This document shows positions 1 through 5,425 of a DNA stretch of 5,425 nt, piece after piece. A program made the position numbers and the translations under genes. The stretch is from Paracoccaceae bacterium (GTDB lineage: Bacteria > Pseudomonadota > Alphaproteobacteria > Rhodobacterales > Rhodobacteraceae). The stretch's first letter is position 1. Each line of letters opens with the position of its first letter. The DNA lies in assembly GCA_004566265.1 (NCBI GenBank), contig SPLB01000252.1, positions 1 to 5,425 of the forward strand. Reading direction: 5' to 3'. Below the pieces are notes generated by a model that saw nothing but the letters and a program-made list of their open reading frames with translations, had not been told where the DNA came from and ran no database searches.

Positions 1-1701
1 ATGATCCAAAGCGGCGTCACCATTCCCGAGGACGGCCCCGAACCCGGAACCTTTGTTCGGCGCCCCGTCCATGCCGGCGATTTTCTGATTTTGGTACAAA
101 GCCGGTCTGGCCTGTTTTCCGAAATGATTCGTGCCTGTAAGGCCGCAGGTCTACCTATCGCCGGCGCTGATCGGCTCAAAGTCGGTGCGGAACTGGCGGT
201 AAAGGACATTGCCGCGCTCTTGCGTTTTCTTGCTTTGCCCGAAGACTCGCTTGCGCTGGCGGAGGCGCTGAAATCGCCGATCTTCGGTTGGACGGAACAA
301 GCGCTGTTTGACCTTGCTCATCACCGGCGCGAAGTTCACCTCTGGGAAGCATTGCGCAAACGAGGTGCAGACTTTCCGCGAACGATGGAGGTTCTAAACG
401 ACCTGCGCGGTCAGGCGGATTTCCTGCGCCCCTTTGATCTGATCGAACGGATTCTGACCCGCCATAACGGCCGAAAACGCCTGCTGGGCCGGCTGGGACA
501 GGAAGCTGAAGACGGGGTGAATGCACTGCTGTCGCAGGCGCTGGCCTATGAGCGCACCGAGACACCGTCCCTTACCGGGTTTCTGGTTTGGATGCAGACC
601 GATGATCTAGAAATCAAACGTCAAATGGGCGCGGCCGGAGATATGATCCGGGTGATGTCTGTGCACGGCTCCAAAGGGTTGGAAGCGCCGATTGTGATCC
701 TGCCCGACACCGCCAAACGCAAACCACCGCGGCTCGACAGTATTTTGAGCATCAAGGACAGCGCGGTTTGGGCGCTGCCACAGGCACAAATGCCGCCGGC
801 CATGACCGAAGCGGCCAGCACGGCGCTTGCAAAGCTCGCCAATGAGCGTCTCCGGCTCTTGTATGTGGCTCTAACACGGGCGGAAAAGTGGTTGATCGTT
901 GCAGGTGCCGGCGAGCGCGACAAAACCGGCGAGAGCTGGTATCAGCGCATCGAAGCCGCCATGAAGACCGTTGGTGCCCTGCCAGTGGATACCCCAACCG
1001 GCGAAGGGTTGCGTTATGCCCATGCGGATTGGGACGCACCAGACCGGGTGCCCGCAACACAACGCGTTTTGCGCACCATCACGCTGCCGGAAGTTTATCA
1101 GCATCCTGCGCAAAACTACGTGCCGCCACGCGCAACGTTGCGTCCTTCGGACCTAGGGGGGGCGAAAGCCTTGCCCGGCGAAGCGGGACTGGATGAGGAC
1201 GCCGCCATGGCGCGCGGATCTGCGCTCCATCGCCTGCTTGAACATCTGCCATCCCTGCCGCAGCCCGAATGGGACACACGCGCCGAGGCTTTGGCCCGTC
1301 ACGACGACTGGCCAGAATTACTGACCGAGGCCAGCGCTGTGCTGACTGCGCCGGCTCTGACCGACATATTTGCGCCGGACGCTCTGGCCGAGGTTACGCT
1401 CACTGCAAATCTAGGCGCTGACCGCCTGCATGGCGTGATCGACCGTCTGGTCATCACAGACGACCGCGTGCTGGCGGTGGATTTCAAATCCAATGCTACC
1501 GTGCCCAGCCGACCCGAGGATTGCCCCGAAGGCCTGCTGCGGCAGATGGGAGCCTACGCCCGCGCCCTTGCGCAGATTTATCCGAATCGCCAAATCGATA
1601 CCGCGCTGTTGTGGACACGCACGGCGACGCTTATGCTCCTGCCGCAGACGCTTGTGTCACAGGCCTGTGAAAGAGCCGCATTCCGAAGGCTGGAACCTTG
1701 A
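1..1701 (+). CDS. addA: Double-strand break repair helicase-nuclease AddA, C-terminal half (5' end outside window)
   Basis: The protein is the large subunit of the AddAB enzyme, which unwinds and resects DNA ends for RecA-dependent recombination in the cytoplasm. The visible 566 residues are about half the usual length of roughly 1,100, so the ATG at position 1 is probably an internal Met codon and the Walker A half lies upstream. A motif IV-like stretch (ILVQSRS) is at residues 30-36. UvrD-type motif V ([11 protein letters not shown]) is at 218-228 and motif VI ([11 protein letters not shown]) at 285-295. A RecB-family PD-(D/E)XK nuclease follows: GSALH with His410, E464, GVIDRL with D481, VDFKS with D494 and K496, and QMGAY at 515-519. 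All expected nuclease residues are present, so the domain should be active. The reading frame is unbroken to the TGA at 1699-1701. trxA follows 62 bases downstream on the same strand. Family assignment is firm; AddA rather than another UvrD/RecB-like protein rests on the fused nuclease and the trxA neighbour. Confidence 0.95.
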   Translation: MIQSGVTIPEDGPEPGTFVRRPVHAGDFLILVQSRSGLFSEMIRACKAAGLPIAGADRLKVGAELAVKDIAALLRFLALPEDSLALAEALKSPIFGWTEQALFDLAHHRREVHLWEALRKRGADFPRTMEVLNDLRGQADFLRPFDLIERILTRHNGRKRLLGRLGQEAEDGVNALLSQALAYERTETPSLTGFLVWMQTDDLEIKRQMGAAGDMIRVMSVHGSKGLEAPIVILPDTAKRKPPRLDSILSIKDSAVWALPQAQMPPAMTEAASTALAKLANERLRLLYVALTRAEKWLIVAGAGERDKTGESWYQRIEAAMKTVGALPVDTPTGEGLRYAHADWDAPDRVPATQRVLRTITLPEVYQHPAQNYVPPRATLRPSDLGGAKALPGEAGLDEDAAMARGSALHRLLEHLPSLPQPEWDTRAEALARHDDWPELLTEASAVLTAPALTDIFAPDALAEVTLTANLGADRLHGVIDRLVITDDRVLAVDFKSNATVPSRPEDCPEGLLRQMGAYARALAQIYPNRQIDTALLWTRTATLMLLPQTLVSQACERAAFRRLEP

Positions 1702-1726
1702 CGATTGCACAAGTGGTTCATAGGTT
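1698..1726 (+). promoter_or_regulatory. Candidate trxA promoter overlapping the addA stop
   Basis: TTGACG (1698-1703) matches five of six bases of the housekeeping -35 consensus and overlaps the addA stop codon. After 17 bases comes TAGGTT (1721-1726), a weak three-of-six match to the -10 box. Transcription would begin near 1733 and give a leader of about 30 bases before trxA. The same stretch also has a partial heat-shock-like pattern (CTTGACG then TTCATAG), less convincing than the one before hslV. Readthrough from addA is equally possible. Confidence 0.35.
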
Positions 1727-1763
1727 CCAACTCCAGTTGCCAAACACTTCAGGAGACATACCA

Positions 1764-2084
1764 ATGTCCACCGTAGCCGTCACAGACGAAACATTTGACT
1801 CAGAGGTCAAAAATTCCACTGTCCCCGTTGTCGTGGACTTCTGGGCCGAATGGTGTGGCCCGTGTAAACAAATAGGCCCTGCGCTCGAAGAGCTGGCGGC
1901 TGAGTACGGCGAGACAGTGAAAATCGCCAAGGTTGACGTTGACAGCAACCCGAACTCTGCCGCTGCCATGGGCGTCCGCGGAATTCCGGCGCTGTTCATT
2001 TTCAAGGACGGCCAGGTTGTCTCTAACCGCGCTGGTGCTGCCCCAAAAGCTGCACTTCAGAGCTGGATTGACGAATCCCTCTAA
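1764..2084 (+). CDS. trxA: Thioredoxin
   Basis: This 106-residue protein is a classical single-domain thioredoxin, the cytoplasmic dithiol reductant that is recharged by NADPH-thioredoxin reductase and supplies ribonucleotide reductase and other disulfide-containing targets. The active site WCGPCK is at residues 30-35 (C31 and C34). The buried Asp25, Lys56, and the cis-proline loop GIPA with Pro75 are all present, and the length matches the family. There is no signal peptide, which argues against a periplasmic thioredoxin-like protein. The ATG at 1764 is chosen because AGGAGA (1751-1756) lies 7 bases upstream and the product then begins MSTVAVTD; an in-frame TTG at 1698 would add 22 unrelated residues. 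It follows addA by 62 bases and is closed by a strong terminator, so it may be the last gene of an addA transcript as well as having its own promoter. Confidence 0.97.
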   Translation: MSTVAVTDETFDSEVKNSTVPVVVDFWAEWCGPCKQIGPALEELAAEYGETVKIAKVDVDSNPNSAAAMGVRGIPALFIFKDGQVVSNRAGAAPKAALQSWIDESL

Positions 2085-2105
2085 GGTTCGGCCAGGTTAT
2101 GTTGC

Positions 2106-2134
2106 AAAAAAGGCGTCTTCAGGGCGCCTTTTTT
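2106..2134 (+). terminator. Rho-independent terminator after trxA
   Basis: A hairpin with arms AAAAAAGGCG (2106-2115) and CGCCTTTTTT (2125-2134) encloses a 9-base loop region, part of which can extend the stem through C-G and G-U pairs. It ends in a run of six T and begins 21 bases after the trxA stop. The matching A-run on the left arm means it could also stop transcripts arriving on the minus strand. Nothing else nearby needs a terminator on the plus strand, so it most likely ends the addA-trxA transcript. Confidence 0.9.
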
Positions 2135-2945
2135 CGTTTGAGGTGCCCAAACGACGTGGTCCTTGGAAAAAAGATCATTTCCAGGACTGGCACGCGATCA
2201 GCGATGGAAGATCGAGGAGTGGCAAAAAACGAATGTTGGTGGCGTTCGAGCTCGGAATCTTTCTATACAACGCCGAGTACATATGGCGCACAAAATCGGT
2301 TCGGCCTGCTATAACCTGGGCCGAGCCATATTACTTGCGGACAAGGCTTTCCCGGAAGAAATCGACAACTTCTCCGTTTCTTTCCTCAAGGAAGGCCCAT
2401 CTGTCAAATCCGCTTGGGTTCTGTGAGGGCTCTCCAACTTCAGCAGAAATGCTATCAGGGGAGGGAGACAGGAATGCATGGTGATGCAAATCATCAATTA
2501 CCCTATAGAGGTGCTCAATTGGCAGAAGTCTGTGCACATTCTCGGCGTGGTAAGGGGCGCGAAAGGAGAAATCAGCGCCGTCAGAATCGCGGCGATCAAG
2601 AATTTCACATCTGCTGTCCCTTTTTCAACGCAATGCCGACTATATCACCGAAGCTCTGTCGGCGATGCCCTGTACAACATTCGATCGTTTTTTTGCCAGT
2701 CTTAACACGCACCCTCTCGAAATGCGGGTCGCCCTGACAATTGATGGGCAAATTTTTCAAACGCGGAGTATGCGAAATTCTTTATTCTTCATCTGCTTGG
2801 AGCGCGACTTTGCAGGCTGTTCGGGGCGGCATAGACGTCCAAACTCCACACAGTTACAGCAACGCTTTGGTCGCAACGGCAGCGGTCGAAACCAATGTGC
2901 CATCCCTTGCTTGCAAATTGATATGCTACACTGATCCTAAACGAC
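2135..2945. other. Lower-GC interval of about 0.8 kb without an intact recognisable gene
   Basis: This stretch lies between the trxA terminator and the terminator of the minus-strand DUF1127 gene. Base counts in three 60-base rows (starting 2341, 2461 and 2701) are 29, 26 and 29 G+C, compared with 40 in an addA row (starting 481). Several overlapping open frames of 60-185 codons exist, but none has a recognisable domain and none dominates. I see no tRNA, rRNA, tandem repeat, CRISPR repeat or transposase motif. The base composition and broken frames suggest acquired DNA that has decayed, or simply non-coding spacer; I cannot separate these by eye. Confidence 0.6.
2163..2934 (+). pseudogene. 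Possible decayed coding remnant, family unknown
   Basis: One plus-strand frame starting at ATG 2163 reads 87 protein-like residues, including the segment RAILLADKAFPEEIDNF, up to TGA at 2424-2426. The same frame then stays open to TAA at 2703-2705 and contains an internal ATG at 2478 preceded by a purine-rich stretch (AGGGGAGGGAGA) that could serve as a ribosome site. If one T is dropped from the five-T run at 2621-2625, this frame joins the next one, which reads NADYITEALSAMP and continues to TGA at 2934. One stop plus one homopolymer indel would therefore explain a broken gene of roughly 250 residues. The minus strand in the same codon register is also fairly open (2331-2624), so even the strand is uncertain. 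I recognise no family. A small intact gene at 2478-2705 is the alternative. Confidence 0.22.
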
Positions 2946-2970
2946 AAAAGCCGCCCCTAAAGGACGGCTT
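2946..2970 (-). terminator. Rho-independent terminator of the minus-strand DUF1127 gene
   Basis: Read on the minus strand, AAGCCG (complement of 2965-2970) pairs with CGGCTT (complement of 2948-2953). An inner two-pair extension sits across a single mismatch, and the hairpin is followed by TTTT (complement of 2946-2949). It begins about 27 bases after the stop codon of the DUF1127 gene. The plus-strand reading has no T-run after the stem, only CTTCTC, so the minus orientation is preferred. Confidence 0.75.
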
Positions 2971-2996
2971 CTCATCTTGACGGTCAGTCTTTGAGA

Positions 2997-3191
2997 TCAG
3001 ATAACATCTTTGATCTGGTGACGAGACAGGCCAATGTCAGCCAACTGCGCATCGTTCAGTTCGGAAAGTGCACGACGTGTCAGGCGCACTTCATTCCATG
3101 CAGCCAGCTTTTCTTTCAGAGCCAGCGCAAGATCCACAACGCGGAAGATGGAGACGGCGCCGACGGGCGCGGAAACATTTACATTTGCCAT
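2997..3191 (-). CDS. DUF1127 (YjiS-like) small protein
   Basis: The 64-residue product ends in the conserved DUF1127 block: W32, R39-R40, then ALSELNDAQLADIGLSR at 41-57, with the typical LxxLxDxxLxDIGLxR pattern. The N-terminal half (residues 10-31) is a hydrophobic to amphipathic helix. Such proteins are common in alphaproteobacteria; several are stress-induced, and at least one in Rhodobacter binds RNA and influences sRNA maturation. That role is not demonstrated here. The ATG at 3191 is chosen because AAAGGA (complement of 3201-3206) lies 9 bases before it; an in-frame TTG at 3200 would abut that site and leave no spacing. The gene stands alone on the minus strand, divergent from hslV, with its own terminator. 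The family call is strong, the function unknown. Confidence 0.9.
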   Translation of the reverse strand: MANVNVSAPVGAVSIFRVVDLALALKEKLAAWNEVRLTRRALSELNDAQLADIGLSRHQIKDVI

Positions 3192-3243
3192 TTGACGCAA
3201 TCCTTTGATTGATGCAGCAGACCATGTGTCGCTGCGTAAACCC

Positions 3244-3272
3244 CATGTAAGCTCCGCCCCTGAGTCTCACAA
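3244..3272 (-). promoter_or_regulatory. Candidate promoter of the DUF1127 gene
   Basis: On the minus strand, TTGTGA (complement of 3267-3272, four of six to the -35 consensus) is followed after exactly 17 bases by TACATG (complement of 3244-3249, three of six to the -10 consensus). The start of transcription would fall near 3237 and leave a leader of about 45 bases. The match is weak, though the spacing is ideal and it is the only reasonable pair I see upstream of this gene. Confidence 0.3.
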
Positions 3273-3385
3273 CTGCCCGTTTTTCAGTCCCGATTTGCAC
3301 TGAATGCATAGCAAGTCAGCAGACTACTAACGAGCAGCCTTCTTAATTTAGAAACATAAGCGTTCTACCAGCCCCCGCGCCGCCT

Positions 3386-3414
3386 CTTGTGCCGGACCGG
3401 GCTTACTTCCATAT
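3386..3414 (+). promoter_or_regulatory. Candidate heat-shock (RpoH/sigma-32 type) promoter of hslV
   Basis: CTTGTGC (3386-3392) begins with the CTTG core of the sigma-32 -35 element (CTTGAAA). After 14 bases comes TTCCATAT (3407-3414), which carries the CCATNT core of the -10 element (CCCCATNT). The spacing is within the known 11-16 range. Transcription would start near 3421, about 30 bases before the hslV ATG. hslVU is a heat-shock operon in E. coli, so the placement fits. A housekeeping reading (TTGTGC, 17 bases, CATATA) overlaps the same bases. Confidence 0.55.
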
Positions 3415-3452
3415 AGGGTACCAACTGACAGCCGCTGAATACGGAGTAGCAC

Positions 3453-4010
3453 ATGGCAGATGATCAATTTCCGGGCTGGCACGGAACGACCATTATCGGC
3501 GTCCGTAAAGGAGGCGAGGTCGTCATTGCGGGCGACGGACAGGTCTCTTTAGGGCAAACCGTGATCAAAGGCACTGCGCGTAAAGTTCGCAAACTCTCGC
3601 CCGGTGGCTACGATGTTGTCGCAGGTTTCGCAGGCTCCACCGCCGATGCGTTTACCCTGCTCGAACGTCTTGAGGCCAAACTGGAAGCAACCCCGGGTCA
3701 GCTGGCGCGCGCCAGTGTGGAACTGGCCAAAGACTGGCGCACCGACAAATATTTGCAAAAGCTTGAAGCCATGCTGATTGTTTCTGATGGTGAAGACCTG
3801 TTTGTGATTACCGGCGTCGGCGACGTGCTGGAACCTGAACATGACGTAACCGCAATCGGATCGGGTGGCAATTTCGCACTGGCAGCAGCCCGTGGCATGA
3901 TGGACAGCGACCGTGATGCGGAAACCATTGCACGCGATGCAATGGCGATTGCTGCTGACATCTGCGTCTATACAAATGGCCGCCTGACCGTGGAGCGGGT
4001 CGCAAAATGA
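3453..4010 (+). CDS. hslV: ATP-dependent protease HslUV, peptidase subunit HslV
   Basis: HslV is the proteasome-beta-like threonine peptidase that stacks as two hexameric rings and degrades proteins unfolded by HslU in the cytoplasm. The 185-residue product has an 11-residue propeptide, then [10 protein letters not shown], so the catalytic nucleophile should be Thr12 (mature Thr1). The supporting residues are in place: D28 in GDGQ (mature D17), K39 in TVIKG (mature K28) and K44 in ARKVRKL (mature K33). The later motif [17 protein letters not shown] is also typical. The ATG at 3453 has GGAG (3443-3446) six bases upstream. A short propeptide is usual for alphaproteobacterial HslV, whereas in E. 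coli only Met is removed. The stop overlaps the start of the next gene (ATGA, 4007-4010), indicating translational coupling. An RpoH-type promoter candidate lies just upstream. Confidence 0.98.
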   Translation: MADDQFPGWHGTTIIGVRKGGEVVIAGDGQVSLGQTVIKGTARKVRKLSPGGYDVVAGFAGSTADAFTLLERLEAKLEATPGQLARASVELAKDWRTDKYLQKLEAMLIVSDGEDLFVITGVGDVLEPEHDVTAIGSGGNFALAAARGMMDSDRDAETIARDAMAIAADICVYTNGRLTVERVAK

Positions 4011-5065
4011 TCTCTGCGGATGATCTTCGCGCCGCTGTTGGCTCGGGGCTTCTGAGCGAGGCGCAAGCCGCGTCGCTCAAGGCGCTGTCGGACAGCCGTC
4101 GTGGGGCGCGGGAGGATCTGGCACCCGGTGATGAACCGTTTGAGCTGTTCAAAGGCTTCAATGAGATTTTCATCGTGATTGGCCTGATCATCCTGTGTAC
4201 CGGCTGGATCACCATGAACTCGGTCGCGCTGGCGGCAGATTTTGGCAATTACAAAACCCATGTAATGGGGGCGGCTGGCTTTGGCGCGGTGTTCCTTTGG
4301 GGCGTGTCCGAATATTTTATTCGCCGCCGCCGTATGGTTGGGCCTGCGATTGCTCTATCGGTCATGTTTGCAGGAAATGCACTTGCCGGGTTTGCCGCGT
4401 GGCGGGCACAGCCCTTTATGATCGCCCAAAACGACTATTCGTCGCTGCCAATTGCGCTGGCGATGTCGATTCTAGCGCTGGCGCTCTATTGGTGGCGTTT
4501 CAGGGTGCCATTCACCATGGCGCTCATGGCGCTGGGTTTGTTTGCGGTCGCGCTGATCTTGGGCGCGGATCAGGCGGGCGTGCCAAGCGGAATCGCCGAT
4601 CTGTTCCGGCTCAGCGCGCAGGGCCCCTTTGCCTGGATCACTCTGGCTGTTGGCCTTGCTGTGTTTGCAGCAGCAATGGCGTTCGACCTCTCTGACCCGC
4701 ATCGGGTCACACGCCGATCTGCACAAGGGTTCTGGCTGCATGTGGTGGCCGCCCCAGCGCTGGTGAACACCATCGCGCTGAGCTTGATGGAACGGGAACT
4801 GGACGCCATTTTGGTTGGCGTGTTGCTGTTTTTTGCGTTGGTTGCCATTGTGATCGACCGCCGATCGTTCCTGATCACCGCCATAGGTTACATTGTGGCA
4901 TTGGCCTCTACTGTGTTCGACGGTGAGAGCGCAGGCCTTTTTGTGCTGAGCCTTGGCCTTTTTCTTGTGGCCTTGGGGGCCTTCTGGGCTCGTATCCGCG
5001 CCGCGCTTCTTTCTCTTCTTTCAGGCGTCCTGCCGCTGCACCGGCTGCCGCCCTCCCACCAGTGA
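4007..5065 (+). CDS. Polytopic membrane protein of unknown function, encoded between hslV and hslU
   Basis: I do not recognise a named family. The 352-residue product has a soluble N-terminal part of about 50 residues (basic cluster at 31-35, then [12 protein letters not shown]) followed by about ten hydrophobic segments, near 53-75, 85-105, 111-132, 146-163, 168-187, 206-226, 241-260, 264-283, 286-303 and 309-328. A basic loop RRRR at 106-109 and the conserved-looking stretch [14 protein letters not shown] at 241-254 are visible. The C-terminus is short and rich in Arg and Pro. No transporter, kinase or protease motif is apparent. The start ATG overlaps the hslV stop by four bases and hslU begins nine bases after its stop, so it should be made with the HslUV protease. 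The general look, a soluble head followed by many membrane helices, resembles large uncharacterised membrane families such as DUF2157/DUF4401, but this is a guess. Codon and base use match its neighbours, so it does not look newly acquired. Confidence 0.88.
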   Translation: MISADDLRAAVGSGLLSEAQAASLKALSDSRRGAREDLAPGDEPFELFKGFNEIFIVIGLIILCTGWITMNSVALAADFGNYKTHVMGAAGFGAVFLWGVSEYFIRRRRMVGPAIALSVMFAGNALAGFAAWRAQPFMIAQNDYSSLPIALAMSILALALYWWRFRVPFTMALMALGLFAVALILGADQAGVPSGIADLFRLSAQGPFAWITLAVGLAVFAAAMAFDLSDPHRVTRRSAQGFWLHVVAAPALVNTIALSLMERELDAILVGVLLFFALVAIVIDRRSFLITAIGYIVALASTVFDGESAGLFVLSLGLFLVALGAFWARIRAALLSLLSGVLPLHRLPPSHQ

Positions 5066-5074
5066 CGGATAAAT

Positions 5075-5425
5075 ATGACTGATCTGACACCTCGCGAAAT
5101 TGTCTCGGAACTCGACCGTTTCATCATTGGCCAAAAGGACGCAAAACGCGCCGTGGCTGTGGCCCTGCGCAACCGCTGGCGCCGCAAGCAGCTGTCGGAT
5201 GACCTGCGCGATGAGGTCTATCCCAAGAACATCCTGATGATCGGCCCTACCGGCGTTGGCAAAACAGAAATCTCTCGCCGGCTGGCAAAGCTGGCGCGCG
5301 CACCCTTTATCAAGGTTGAGGCGACAAAATTCACCGAAGTGGGCTATGTTGGCCGCGACGTGGAACAGATCGTGCGTGATCTGGTCGACACCGCGATTAT
5401 CGAGACACGCGAGCACATGCGAAAA
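5075..5425 (+). CDS. hslU: ATP-dependent protease HslUV, ATPase subunit HslU, N-terminal part (3' end outside window)
   Basis: HslU is the AAA+ unfoldase that threads substrates into HslV. The 117 visible residues begin [20 protein letters not shown], the standard start of HslU. The Walker A motif GPTGVGKT is at 57-64 and the pore loop GYVG at 90-93 (Tyr91, which grips substrate), followed by [10 protein letters not shown]. The family is usually about 435-445 residues, so roughly three quarters, including the I-domain, Walker B, sensors and the C-terminal tail that activates HslV, lies beyond the window. The ATG at 5075 is nine bases after the preceding stop. The ribosome site is weak (CGGA at 5066-5069), so translation may depend partly on coupling to the membrane protein gene. 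No promoter or terminator is seen between this gene and hslV, supporting one operon. Confidence 0.98.
   Translation, partial: MTDLTPREIVSELDRFIIGQKDAKRAVAVALRNRWRRKQLSDDLRDEVYPKNILMIGPTGVGKTEISRRLAKLARAPFIKVEATKFTEVGYVGRDVEQIVRDLVDTAIIETREHMRK

Noticed and set aside
621..1113. Several 60-102 codon frames on the minus strand opposite addA
   Set aside because: They are high-GC shadows of the addA frame, with no ribosome site or recognisable product, and addA itself is clearly coding here.
1933..2484. Long open frame of 183 codons running through the end of trxA and its terminator
   Set aside because: It overlaps trxA in another frame, crosses a strong terminator, and its start lies inside the trxA coding sequence; no domain is recognisable.
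2474..2737. Frame from ATG 2474 with a good purine-rich ribosome site upstream
   Set aside because: The product is dominated by Arg, Gln, Cys and Pro with no protein-like pattern; the ribosome-like stretch is more likely chance or a relic serving the neighbouring ATG at 2478.
2946..2999. CcsR-type sRNA downstream of the DUF1127 gene, as known in Rhodobacter
   Set aside because: Only about 50 bases lie between the stop and the terminator end, and no CCUCC-rich loop is visible on the minus strand.
3241..3248. CCCCATGT on the plus strand, an exact match to the sigma-32 -10 consensus CCCCATNT
   Set aside because: There is no CTTG-like -35 box 11-16 bases upstream, and it would give a leader of about 200 bases to hslV; the pair at 3386-3414 is better placed.
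3271..3288. ACTG/CAGT inverted repeat with a T-run, resembling a weak terminator
   Set aside because: The arms are only four bases long and the T-run lies within the loop, so it cannot act as an intrinsic terminator.
3808..4261. Minus-strand frames of 97-146 codons over the end of hslV and the start of the membrane protein gene
   Set aside because: Both plus-strand genes are well supported, and the minus-strand translations are Arg/Ser/Pro-rich, as is typical of shadow frames.

Overview
The window looks like chromosomal DNA of an alphaproteobacterium, most probably the Rhodobacterales/Roseobacter group. This rests on a RecB-like AddA helicase-nuclease followed by trxA, a small DUF1127 protein, an HslV with an 11-residue propeptide, and coding GC that is high but not extreme (40 of 60 bases in one addA row). 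The taxonomic call is inference from protein style and gene order, not from a search.

Layout. Positions 1-1701 hold the C-terminal half of addA (recombination repair); its start lies outside the window. trxA (1764-2084, thioredoxin) follows on the same strand and ends at a strong hairpin-plus-T terminator (2106-2134). Positions 2135-2945 form about 0.8 kb of lower-GC DNA with no intact recognisable gene; it holds overlapping, broken reading frames on both strands and may be a decayed or foreign gene. On the minus strand, 2997-3191 encodes a 64-residue DUF1127 protein with its own RBS, a candidate promoter and a terminator (2946-2970). A 261-base divergent spacer separates its start codon from hslV and carries a good heat-shock (RpoH-type) promoter candidate at 3386-3414.

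From 3453 onward there is a compact plus-strand operon: hslV (3453-4010, proteolytic subunit), a polytopic membrane protein of unknown function (4007-5065, ATGA overlap with hslV), and hslU (from 5075, ATPase/unfoldase, cut by the window end). HslV and HslU together form the bacterial ATP-dependent HslUV protease. The membrane protein sits between the two subunits and should be co-transcribed with them. It is the least explained intact gene here and the best candidate for something undescribed.

Overall the window is mostly housekeeping (repair, redox, protein quality control). I do not see a mobile element, CRISPR array, rRNA or tRNA. The points of real interest are the membrane protein inside hslVU, the broken low-GC interval, and the stress-linked promoter arrangement.
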